Shown here in pieces: positions 11,984 through 23,100 of a stretch of 64,000 nt of DNA; position 1 is the first letter of the stretch, and every line of letters starts with the position of its first letter. Under the pieces are notes generated by a model that was not told the origin of the DNA, searched no databases, and saw only the letters and a program-made list of their open reading frames with translations. A program made the translations under genes and the position numbers. The stretch is taken from NCBI GenBank assembly GCA_013407085.1, contig JACCGJ010018937.1, positions 17,387 through 81,386 of the forward strand, in the 5' to 3' direction. The DNA comes from Atriophallophorus winterbourni. Taxonomy: Eukaryota > Platyhelminthes > Trematoda > Plagiorchiida > Microphallidae.

Positions 11984-12740
11984 CGCATGTGCCCTACCCA
12001 TAGAATATTAGCACACTGAGCTATCCTTATATCAAACTTAATGACTGCTGAAGAACGTTAAGATAAAATTTCGAACTTGTGCTTGAATGATTTGATAAAT
12101 AGGATTCATACCACGAACCAATTAATTCGACACAGAAACAAAGTGATTTTTGTTCAGCCAGAAGCGACTAAAGTTTGGTGTTGCTGAAATCTGAGGGATT
12201 TGAGTAACATAATGCTTTTATGAAAAGACGTTTATGTGACTGGTATCAAAGCCGTTCTCATTCCGCTGACAATGTGGCCAGCACAAAGTAATAAATTTTT
12301 CTGAATAAAGTAAATGCGGTACTTCATCGAAAACGATTACAAGAAATGCTGATGTATTGTCTCAAGAAAAGTCTGAGAATGATTACAAAAAGTTGAAATA
12401 CCTAGCAAAATAATCGGTTTTAATGCATTTCTTTTAAATGCTTCCAACGTCGTTCAACAAATAATGTTTTGTTTAAGTAACTCAATCGCCTATCGCCTAT
12501 GAAGTTACAAGATACAACATTTATGGTTGAAAAAGCAATTAACTGCCAGCCATAGCCTGTTCAGAATTTATTATATAACTTGGTTGCGAATATCCTCTCA
12601 CTAGATATGGGTTATAATAATAATATTAATATAGCCGCTGTTATTATAACCCGCTTGAAAACTCGTGTATGGAAAAACTGCCAGTAATCCGTGAATATAA
12701 AGACGGCGGCAAATCCCTGGTCTCTACTGGATGATTTGCT
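11984..12740. other. AT-rich non-coding DNA with a small perfect palindrome
   Basis: No gene is seen. At 12609-12620 and 12641-12652 lies a perfect 12-bp inverted repeat (GGGTTATAATAA / TTATTATAACCC) with an AT-rich loop. Confidence 0.5.
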
Positions 12741-13213
12741 GAACAGTGAAAAGGATCACGTGCTGTGCGGACGCATATATTTGTGCTCTCATACTTTTGG
12801 ATTTATTTATCCACTTTTTGTCTGAGCTGAGCGGTTCATATATTTATTGCACTTGTCTCAATTTGCTCTTTCGGAATATACCCGTTTCAAATTCGAGCAA
12901 GGTGAATTTTCGAAAATTTAATTTTTCAAGTTTTAACTTAAATTTACCGACGCGTGCAATATCCTTGGCGATTCAGAATATTGTTCCATTCGAATACTGT
13001 CGAGAGGATCACATCATTTCGAATTGACTGATAGTTTTTTCGACACTATCAGATAGAAACCCGTTCAACCGCACAACTTTAATCCAACTCGTTCTCATTT
13101 TACCGCCTGGATCGCGTCACTCCGATAAAACGCATTCACTCCCTTAGTAGCTACCGAACGATAAACAACTGCACCGCTAAGTGCACTGACTCATCACTCG
13201 TTGGGTTGTAACA

Positions 13214-13525
13214 ATGACGCGGAGGATGACCTCGATGACCCAGATAGAGAAGGCAGCACGTGATGCGTGCCGAATGTGTAACAAAGGGGTAAGCGCCAAA
13301 TCCAACATGGTTAAATGTTTTGGCTGTTTGGGTAAAATACATACTAAATGTGATAAATCCCTAACGAAAGAAGTGATATCTTTTATTAACAACGTTAATT
13401 TACCCGGGGTTTTCTACGAATGTTGTGCATGTCGAAGTACACAGCCTGGCGATACGACTTCAAATCATCACCATGAGGTAAAGCTGAAATCTCGAATAGA
13501 GATTTTGGAAAATTACTATCGATAA
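13214..13525 (+). pseudogene. CR1-like ORF1, N-terminal PHD-like part
   Basis: ATG at 13214. The product has a Cys/His array: CRMCNKG, then KCFGCLGKIHTKCDK, then YECCACRS. This is the C-x2-C...C-x2-C...H-x3-C...C-x2-C layout of PHD fingers found in CR1-type ORF1 proteins. A stop at 13523-13525 truncates it. Related sequence continues to about 13680 in the same frame, so the stop is a lesion in a longer ORF1. Confidence 0.7.
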
Positions 13526-13910
13526 CTTGAGAAAACATTTAAACTGCTTCTGGTAGATACAGTTGCCAACGCAATTCGACCCGAAATATATGCTGCTCAA
13601 GAGAAAAAGGAAAAGGAAATTACACCAATAACTGCTCCCTTAACTGAATGTGGTGATAGCTCATCCGGAGGTAATAAGGATTGACCTACTGAACCCTGTT
13701 TAAATCGGTTTTAATTTGCTATAATTGTGAACACCTTGGCCAGGACTCCCTTTTGTCCAAAAAATAAATGTTACCGCTCATTCTACTAAGACAGATATCG
13801 CTCTCAGTGTAATCTGCACAAATATCCCGGAATCGATACATTAACAAGATTAACAAGATTAAGCAAGGAAAGCACATGAGCTCAATTAATGGACTAAGCT
13901 CTGTACACAC

Positions 13911-14564
13911 ATGGGCTTGGAAGCCTTGGTTCCTACATCCATTACGCGCTTAACCCGGCATGAATACTCCCCTCACGTAGACCGGCCGCGCCTATTAAGA
14001 GTGACATTGCGAACTAAATGTGAAATGGAAGAAGTCATCCTCAATGCGTATCTACTCAGTGCTTGTCCCGGTTTGACCTGTCGAGTACAAGCCGACATAC
14101 CTTGGTGGGAAAGGGAAGGTCAATCCACTTATCGAGACCACTCTACTTCACGTAGTTTAATATTCCTCGGTGTCCCCGGAAACTTTGATGTAGTATCAGC
14201 ATCGGAATCAAAGCAGCATGATCTGAAGCAAGGGTTATACATTGCCGATGTTATTATATCTAATGGTTCCATTGTCGTAGACAGTTTTAGAATACCTAGA
14301 TCCTCTAATTACAAAGACAATTGGCCCAGTCCTCTGAAAACCACTTTTCTAACGACTGAAATGGCTATCGCTATGAATACCGATTGGAAATCTAACCACT
14401 CAAAACATCCACCACACGTGAGACTAAGCGTGCCAAAGCGTGTTTCCTCAATGAAACCCAGAGAACAATCGCAACCACAGCTTGATTGCAATCTTGTTAC
14501 TGACAGTCAAATTGTTACCCTAAAAAACGAAAAGTGTCCGGCTCATCGCGAGTCAGACCAATAG
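13911..14564 (+). pseudogene. CR1-like ORF1, C-terminal half
   Basis: 217 open codons. It contains RPRLLRVTLRTKCEMEEVIL (an RNA-binding-like strand/helix region), then SLIFLGVPGN, then a DLKQGLYIADVIIS...FRIPRSSNYK region. The last two blocks recur at 992-768 (-) and 10620-10880 (-). The last ~60 residues are Ser/Pro/basic rich. It probably belongs to the same ORF1 as 13214-13525, separated by stops. Confidence 0.65.
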
Positions 14565-14621
14565 CTACAGTACACGATCCGACATTGTGTCAGATAAATA
14601 CGATCAAGTGCATATATTCTA

Positions 14622-15420
14622 ATGCTAACTAACAAATTAGCTGAACTATGTGAGCTTTGTGATAGACTTTCACCCGATTTGTTTGCAGTTACAGAGACTT
14701 GGTTCCAGCCAGGCATGACTGATGCTGAGCTTCTGATTCCGAAAATGTCACTAGATCGTCGCGATCGTGATCGAAGATCTTGTGGTTGAGTCGCAGTCTA
14801 TTATCACGAACGTTTAGCGCAGTTTAACTTTATCGATCATCCTGAACTCAGTATTCCTGATACAATGTTGTGTTCAGTAAAACTAGTCAATGAAGATGAA
14901 TGTACATTTAAAGCTTGCCATAATCCGAAAGCTCATTTTATGATGAGCTTAACAAATCCTTGTAACACATCACAAGATGCTAGACTACGCAATTGCTGAT
15001 CATTAGCGATTTTAATCTCCCGCATCTGTTTTAAAGAGGTGAGCACTCCCTGCATTCAATTGAAAATTAATTCAAAGTTATTATAGAGATTGCTTTACTG
15101 CACAATCACGTTAAAAAGCCAACTCGCTGGCGGGGTCCTGACCAACCTTTAACCCTTGACCTTGTCTTGACGTCTGAGGCCACCGCGGTAGAGGATATAC
15201 AATACCTGGCACCACTGGGAAAGTGTGATCATGTGTTGCTTTTGTTTGATTATCTTTGTAGTGCCGAACGATTTAGCGAGCAGACGAAAGTCATAAGGAA
15301 AATACAATTTGAATCGTTAAATATCAGTCTCCGGGATGCACACACTAATGAGTTTAATTCAATGGATTCTGGCACATATTACAACTCGTTTCTAAATTAT
15401 CTGCATTCGAAGATTTAGAA
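14622..15420 (+). pseudogene. CR1-like ORF2 endonuclease domain, broken
   Basis: ATG at 14622 starts LAELCELCDRLSPDLFAVTETW, the Asp and Glu (VTETW) active-site block of the endonuclease. A stop near 14788 follows the RRDRDRRSCG block, where functional copies continue GGVAVYY. Further broken frames include LLIISDFNLPHL-like sequence near 15000 and LTLDLVLTSEATAVEDI near 15150-15190. It joins the RT segment downstream. Confidence 0.7.
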
Positions 15421-15826
15421 AAAGTCGACTTTTGTACCACACAAATGCAGCTACAACAACCAGTGTGTTATTCGTAGTAGAACTAAGAAATAGTTAGCTG
15501 TTAAGTGAGATTCTTGGGTAACCCATAAAAAGTTTAGTACGGAAGCAACTTGGAAGCTATTCTGTAAGATACGGAATGAATTCACGACTCTTGTAAGAGA
15601 AGATCGCATGCAATTTCGATGAAAATTGCTTAAGAGAATGAAGAAGAATCCCACGCTTCTCTACAAGATAGTCAACGAACGATCAATGATCAAACCAGGT
15701 GTATTCTCTGTACTAAAACCTAATGGATTGACCATCACTGCTCAAGATACCGAAGATGCTTTAGCAAAGTTTTAATCATTTGTCTTCAATCCCAAGCGTT
15801 GTATCGCATATCAATTTTCATCAAGT

Positions 15827-17300
15827 TTGCCACATTTCGAATTACAAATTGAAATGACTATCAACGAATACATGGTTTGGCAGGAACTTTTTCAACTAAA
15901 CAAAAAGAAGTCGCCAGGCGCAGACAAAGTTACCCCCGCTATACTTCGCAGGTGTCGAGTTGCTTTGACTGCTCCTCTCACTCGCATATTCAATCTCAGA
16001 TTAACTGAAGAAAACATAACACCCCAAGGGAAAGCAGGGATGATAACACCAATTTATGAAGGCGGTAGCCGTTTAGATACAGCAAACTATAGATCGGTAA
16101 CGTTACTTCCGGTGATCTGGAAAATTAATGGAACGCATTATGCCTGCACGCATGAGCGAACATTTTGAAAACCAAAATATTTTGACCGCAGCACAACACG
16201 GTTTTCGAAGAGATCGTTGCTGTTTATCTAAGCTCCCTTTAACGTTCAACTTTTGGACCAAGGCATTAGACGAAGGTGAGGCTGCACATGCTTGCTACAT
16301 CGATATTTTAAAAGCTTTCGATAGACTCAACCATGACTTCTTAATTAAAAAGCGCGAATCATATAAAATAACGGGAATATCGCTGAATTGGATAAGGGAC
16401 TATCTTACTGATATACAACTCCAAGTTCGCGTTGGCTGCACCTTACCTAGAAAAATAGACATCTCGAATGGAGTTCTGCAAGGCTCGGTGCTTCGACCTT
16501 TCCTATTCTTGGTGTATATAAACGATATGATACTACTTGCTGATGATATTAAAATATGGAAACGTGCCAGGTCTGTTAATGACTGTATGGCATTACAACG
16601 GGATCTAAGTATCTTATTTCGTTGGTCCCAGTTAAATGAGTTACTATTCAACCCTGCGAAATATAAAATGCTGCAGCATGAACAATCTCTGCACCACACG
16701 TATCAGCTTGGCACGCAAGATCTTGTCTGGACCACTGTGAAAAAAGATCTCATATCTGGGTTTCGTTTAACCTTAATCCTGGACATCATTGTGGTATGGT
16801 GTACAATAAAGCTTGTTGTATCTTTAGTCTTCTCAAAAGAATATTCAGGTTTTTACGCCCGAAACGCTAGCCCGGGTAAATAATACGTATTTACGTCCTG
16901 ATATGGAATGTTTCATCCAAGCCTGGGCACCATGGCTGAGGAAGGATATCGAACCACTCGACAGGATTTATCATCGTGCTACAAAGTTGGTCTCCGGGTA
17001 CAAAAATTTGCCTTTCATTGAGAGAATGTTAAAACTGAACCTACACGATTTTACCCAACGGCGGATACGTAGTGATCTTATGTTGACATTCAAAATCCTG
17101 TATTCTGTAAACCATCCTCTTAAACACTTGCTAAATCCCAATGACCTTACTCGAACACGAACACATTCAAAGGCTTTAATCATTCCGCATTCTCGATTGG
17201 AAATACGTCGTAATTTTTCTCTTTAAGGATTTGTTTCACTTGGAACTATTTGCATGAAAAAATCACACGATCAGAATCTGTTGAGGTTTTTGCTTCCAAA
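15827..17300 (+). pseudogene. CR1-like ORF2 reverse transcriptase, frameshifted
   Basis: 15827-16168 has KKSPGADKVTPAILRRC and ITPIYEGGSRLDTANYRSVTLLPV. 16128-16883 continues in another frame with QHGFRRDRCCLSKL, ACYIDILKAFDRLNHDFL, SNGVLQGSVLRPFLFLVYIND and LLADDIKIWKRA. The FADD box reads LADD, keeping both catalytic Asp residues. 16903-17226 holds the thumb/tail (WAPWLRKDIEPLDRIYHRATKLVSG). The frame break near 16168 and the stop at 17226 inactivate it. Confidence 0.8.
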
Positions 17301-17399
17301 CTCGATGGGTTTATGACGAATCATGCGGTATGCGAGTGTCCTTATTGATTTTTGAGATGTTTCATACATTTTTATATATTCCATATACCTTGTCATCCT

Positions 17400-17720
17400 A
17401 TGGTTATTGTGAGGGCTTTTTCTACCATAGAAGTTTCTGAGTTCTGGGTTCTGAGTAGTGAACCTCATCAAAGCAAGACGCAAAGATGATGAAAGCTTTC
17501 CAAAAAAGGAGCATCCGTCATATCTCGAACATATCACGGATGCCAAATGAATGAACGCTGAAGCGCTTCGAAAGCTAGATTACCGAGCACTTGCACCGTA
17601 ATACGACAGCGAGTCCTACGGCGATTGGGTCATGTGGAATGGAAAAGAAATAAGTTGTTTTTTTGAAAGATCTTATCAATAGTGAGTTGAAATCAGGCAG
17701 TTGTGTAATTGTTTATTTGT
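17400..17720 (+). pseudogene. Non-LTR retrotransposon RT tail fragment
   Basis: Broken frames encode MKAFQKRSIRHISNISRMPNE, and further on a sequence resembling the R-x-L-G-H-V box and an ELKSGS-like segment. The same DNA blocks occur at 63480-63680 (hisirr..., 'gagttgaaatcaggtagtcg'), so the two are the same family. Confidence 0.5.
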
Positions 17721-20070
17721 AAGCTGCTGAAGAGTACAATCTGCTCCCGGCCGATATTTCTAGATCACACCATTAGCATGCAACTGACATCGTTCCTCCG
17801 ATTATTACCTATCACTGTGAGCGCTGCCACAAATGTTACTAGCAACTTCTTGACATGTCGAACAAACAAATCTTCTCAAATGTGCCAGTCTGGAAAAAAT
17901 TCATCATTGCTGATTTGCGATCGGTAGAACGCTTTTTGTACCCCAGGTCGTTAGGCGTTGGACTACAATAGTGATGGTTCGAAGCCTACCCGAATCAGAG
18001 AATATGCCCCACCGTTGGGCTCGAATAAGTGTGTAACTCTAGTCCAGTGCTTCCATTTTGGGCGGTTTTGATTAACCCTGTGAACATTTCGATGGGCTGA
18101 GCTTGTTGTACAGTTGCGCTCAACAGTTGTGATTCAACCGATAAATGGCTTCGTATTTAAAAATGGAAAATGTGTATCTTTGCGTCATACGAAATTCATT
18201 CTTATGGTTGAACAATCAATGGTTTCCTTATCAGAAGACGCGTCGAAGTACTTTCAAACTATTTCTGTATATAATTCCAAACATTTTGTGTTGTCGAACT
18301 AAAATTATCTCTAAATATGTGTGTTTTATCTCCTACTCCCCGTTGTTTTTAGTATCATTGAAACAATTGATACTCTATGCACCAGATAAATGTGCACAAC
18401 AAGAAACCTGTTCCAGTTCGGAAAATGTGTATAATGTGGAAAATCTCTATTTCCATAATCATATCGTGTGACTTTTATCGTTTCTATATTCAATTTATCT
18501 GAATTGTGACATCAACAATATGATTATTCGTGCAATCCAAGTATAATTTTTCTTACAACGTTTTCAAATTTCTATTTTTTAATGCGTTCAATCTCACACT
18601 CTTCACATGATGGGAGAAAACATCCAGTAATCAGTTGTAACATGAAAGTGTTAAGGATGTGAGCATCCCAAAATACATTATATTTAATTTAGGTTGACCC
18701 AACATCTCAAAGGAAAAGACGGACATTATTTAATTTTTTTATTGCTCAACCCCAATCAAGTAACAACTAGCGCAACTACATTTTACTACAACTAACTAAA
18801 GTTTGCTTTGAAGGGTTGAACAATTGCGTGCGTTAAATCTAAAATGAAAAAAATATGTGAAACTTTATTTCTTTAGAATAAGAATTTGCATGTGTATTGA
18901 ATGGGTAACAATTGCGTGAGACGTGAAATAACTCGGATGAATCGCATAAGATCGACAAAGTCAACAAAGTGACATTGATTTTTATCCCTGTCTGTTTGAA
19001 TTTATAGTTTCAATGACAGTATCACTTAGATCAACATGAACGCAAATAATTTGGTTCGCAATTCACAAATAAATTGATATTCTGTACCTTATTTACAAAT
19101 ATCCGATTCTTTTAAAATGTATACTCCTCACAATAGCTATAAATGAATAGCTACAATTTCGAGTGGTTTGTTGTGTAATTAAAGTTACAAAAATATTATT
19201 ATAAAGATTTAAATTGAATCGATTATTTTGATTGACTGGTTGCCATATCTAGTTTGACAAAAAAGAACTTGAACGAGTATCGCAAGGAAACTAATACCTC
19301 AAAAACAAATTTCAAATTCTCAGAGTTTTCAGTGTATATTTATAGACTAGCTGCAAGTTAATAGCTATTAGTTGTCAAATTGATACATTTCCACATTTCT
19401 GAACACAACCTAATCATCTATCTCTTTTTCTTTAGTTTTGGGTACATGAATCTCAGTTCTCGATATACAATATACACTGCAATAATTTTTCAATGAATTA
19501 TCGCACAATATCTGTTTGAAACTGATCCAGAAAACGCAATTTTACGTAAGGTGGGTCATCTCACTTTGACTGCCTTCGAAAAAAAAAACCTTACTTGTCC
19601 GAGTGTTTACAACATCGATCTGGCATAAAGCAAATTTTGAAGTGGGTTATCTAGCATCCTATATTTTAGCATTATTGAAATTGATTATATGTTACGAAAT
19701 AAAAACATTGTAAAAATTAAAACATATAGTTGTACGGCGAAGCGCATATTCTACATTCAATAGATATCCTGCATACACAGTGATTTCATTTGCTTCAGAT
19801 CGAGTGTCGTTAAATGTAGAAAACGAAAAACCTCCTTAAATAGTATATTGATTCGCACTATTTCAAAACTAACTGACGATCATCTCATTTACCATTTTTT
19901 TCACAAATTGAGATGAGACAAATAATTTAGTATGTATTGAATCTAAAAATCATATATTATGCCAACAGCAGACATCAAGTTGAAGTGCTTTAAATTTTAA
20001 CCAGTGATAGTTTGAGCATCTCAAAATTCCTTGTGAATTTGCAATCATTCAGTCAAGCGCACAGTTCTAA
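17721..20070. other. AT-rich non-coding DNA downstream of the micro-exon gene
   Basis: No protein motif is seen. The portion just below 20071 would be 3' UTR of the micro-exon gene. I find no AATAAA on the minus strand until about 18885, and only weaker variants closer in. Frames at 18114-18471 lack any recognisable feature. Confidence 0.4.
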
Positions 20071-20140
20071 TCAGCCGGAACTAAAATATAAATAGATGCT
20101 ATCATTCAAACATTGCAAACTTTCAATTAATTCTGATGGA
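20071..20140 (-). CDS. MEG exon 20 (terminal, 70 nt coding)
   Basis: Enters in phase 2 as CT|T (Leu), reads PSELIESLQCLN and onward, and ends ...YFSSG with TGA at 20073-20071. The acceptor AAAAAACAG is A-rich and weak. A stronger in-frame alternative (CTATTTATATTTTAG) at 20081 would leave only (L)SG before the same stop. Both keep the same frame. The poly(A) site is not identified. Confidence 0.55.
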
Positions 20141-23100
20141 CTGTTTTTTAAATATATTATTTCAAGATTATCTTGCTGTCATTAATCTAAATTACCTACT
20201 TAATTAGAAGACTTGATGATACGTTAAACTCGAGTAGTAAGCACGGATGTGTGTGAAACACATTTTTAATCAGGAAGACGGTTCATTTATGGTTTTCATA
20301 TAACTAATAACTCACAGATCATTCGCAGCGCTTTTCCTGATGTAAAACATAGAATCGTACGATAATTATATGAGGATCAGTGGTTTCGGATCACCGATGA
20401 ATTCAACTTACATGAATTTCTTGACCTGATTGCTGTTTGTAAATTAAATGAAGTTTATTTAGTTTTGTATAAGAATATATGACGAATGGTGAATAGTAAT
20501 AAAGTTTTTCAACAACTCACAATATACATCTAGCATTCTCAATACTAAAATTGTAATGAAATTGAACAATAATTGGTAAAACTCGCTAAGAGTTCCATAA
20601 TAATGTTATGGCCAACCTGACGATGTTATTTACAACGGAGCATAGTTATTGGGGTGATTTTAAAATCTAAGTTTTGTTCTGCGAACATTTTATAAAATAT
20701 ATTTGCGGGAAGCGAACCGTTGATTGAAATCCTCTCTCTCGCGAGTTATAACTTTTTACACCCAAACAGTTTCACTGGAAAATTTTGTAATATATTATAA
20801 GCAATAATGTATGAATGATTCATAAAGAAAATATTTGGAATGAGTTAAGATAACTCCTATCAAATCAAGTGTCTAGATCTTGAACAGGTACATCTTTAGG
20901 AGATGACCGAAATGATATAATTGCAAAAACATGTTGGTCGATTGTCGATTTCACGCATCAATATAAACTCAAATATACGACTCAATTAAAATAATTTGTT
21001 AATTTACTTCTAAAAACATTGTTATTCAATCATTGACAGTATTAGACACGGTGAACCCAGATATGATGAAAGTATTATATTAATATTCAAGCAAAAGTCT
21101 AATATATGTACGTAATTACTGCAACCTACTTTTGTTCTGGCAAACTGCAAATCAAGAATATATCGAAAATCATAATAATAATAGTAGATGAGTTAAACAG
21201 CATATAAATATATATATATATATATACATGAATGAAAACAAAAATAATGAATGCAAGTAAGTATGAATTTGCACATGTATTTATGTATGAATGTATTCCT
21301 GATGTCTGTATTTATATGTGCAGGATTACATGTACGTTTGTATGTATGTATGTACCCATATATTTTTGTAAAAGTTTGCATATGTATGTATTCATTTAAA
21401 TTCAAAAGACTGAAAACATTGTTATCCATTTCTTATATTCCTGCTTCCAAACCAATTTCATTGATGTCCTAATTAATTACCATCTTCGATTTAGTCAGTC
21501 TCCCTATAAATTTGGCTTGTTCATACAAACTGTCTATTTGAACGAATGTTTATTTACGAAGATCAAACATCTATTAAATTAATGCCAGTATACTCACAAC
21601 GATTCTATTATGAAGCGGCTGTAAACGAATATTGTAAATTTCACAGTAATCATGACATGAAATTTGTCGTGTAAACAAACAATTTCGAAAACTTACAGTT
21701 TATCTGCGGCCGAAACACTGGGATCAAGTAAAACAAATTTAAATGAATCTCAATATATAAATACCAAGAACACAAAGCGTAGCGAAGCATTCTCAATGGG
21801 CCATATCACAAAGGAGGCAACTTTACCGAAATGATTTCTAGTTCCACGGATTTGGATAGGTGGTTATTTAGGACGAAGTTTCAGAAGCAGATTTCAAAAT
21901 CACTATCTGGACGTTGCTACATTCTACAAACAGTAACCTTACACATTTTAAACAAAGGTTTAACGAAAAGCCTTCTCAAGCGCATTATTAAAAGTGCGCA
22001 AGTGTAGTGGATTCAAAACCGAACCTTAATATTCGTATCGGAACATCCTGTCTGCTTTGCCACCTTGTTATCACTTAATAGATTGACACTGGAACACGCT
22101 GAGTGTCTCACATTTCTGTTTCATCATGTAGCGTTACTACCAAAAGGGACGAAAGTTTATTTCCAGGATCTCGGAATTTGACAGTAAATTTAGGAATGAA
22201 TCGCCCATAATTTTGGATTTAGGAATTTACTGTTTTTCACTCATTTATCTCATAGACTGTTCCAATAAAACATATACATGAATTATTCGTAAAGTTGGAC
22301 TGTGCTAGCTAGAGCCTCTTCTTTCTGCTGTAATAGATTATTGATGGCTGTTTTGCCCAGACGACGAAAATATCAATTGAAAATTACCCGTTTCTCCGAC
22401 AGATGATATCATTCAAATATTTCTTATTATATAAATTTAATATAACTAACTGGAAAACTAATTATAATGTTAGTTGAAACTCACAGCTGCTTTCCCGAAC
22501 TGTACCTTTCAATTCAATTTCGATAAATGCATTAGTCAGGCAACATTATGCTACGAAAATACCTTAGGTATGTTTGAGTTGTTATTCTATTTACTTCAAA
22601 CGATAACATGTTACGAAATAAACTCTCAAGTTTTTCACCCTGAATTTCAAAGTAACAAACACGCAAAGTCGGTCTTCAATAAAATAAATCTATAATGTTT
22701 ATCATGCATATATTTCGCGGAATATATTTTCTGAAAATGTCATGCATTTGAGGATTTTTTCTACATCCTCGTTTGAACAGTAAGCAACACATCATTTTTG
22801 AAACGAGTCAGCTGTGGATGTGCTGTGGATATACTATTTAAAAGATTCAATTTTTTCAGAACTGAAGTATTTAAGGTTACAATGTTAATAATTTACAACA
22901 AAACAGGATTACGGTATGAATCAAAATGTGAAAGCAAGTAGAGTATATAACGTGTAGAGTGAATCATATGAATGAATGATGTACGTCTACATTTAAGTCC
23001 AAAGTCACTGAGAGCATTGGTTCTGATCGTCCCTCTGTCTTGGATTTGGTATAAACATGGGAAAAATAATCTGTAGAAGGTGGCAAATTCCACTCTTCTC

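Larger units (their letters stand above)
12745..17330 (+). mobile_element. CR1-like non-LTR retrotransposon, near full-length but decayed
   Basis: The order is complete: 5' UTR (from about 12745), ORF1 with PHD-like domain (13214 onward) and C-terminal domain (to 14564), then ORF2 endonuclease (14622 to about 15420) and RT (15827 to about 17300). Stops and frameshifts break both ORFs. It is the best reference in the window for classifying the smaller CR1-like fragments. Plus-strand pieces end near 17330 without a clear tail. Confidence 0.85.

Noticed and set aside
19595..19619. 25-nt minus-strand segment between an AG and a GTAAGG
   Set aside because: Not a multiple of three, contains TAA in the MEG phase, and lies beyond the stop-containing exon.
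21193..21472. Open frames on both strands
   Set aside because: Products of TA and TATG simple repeats.
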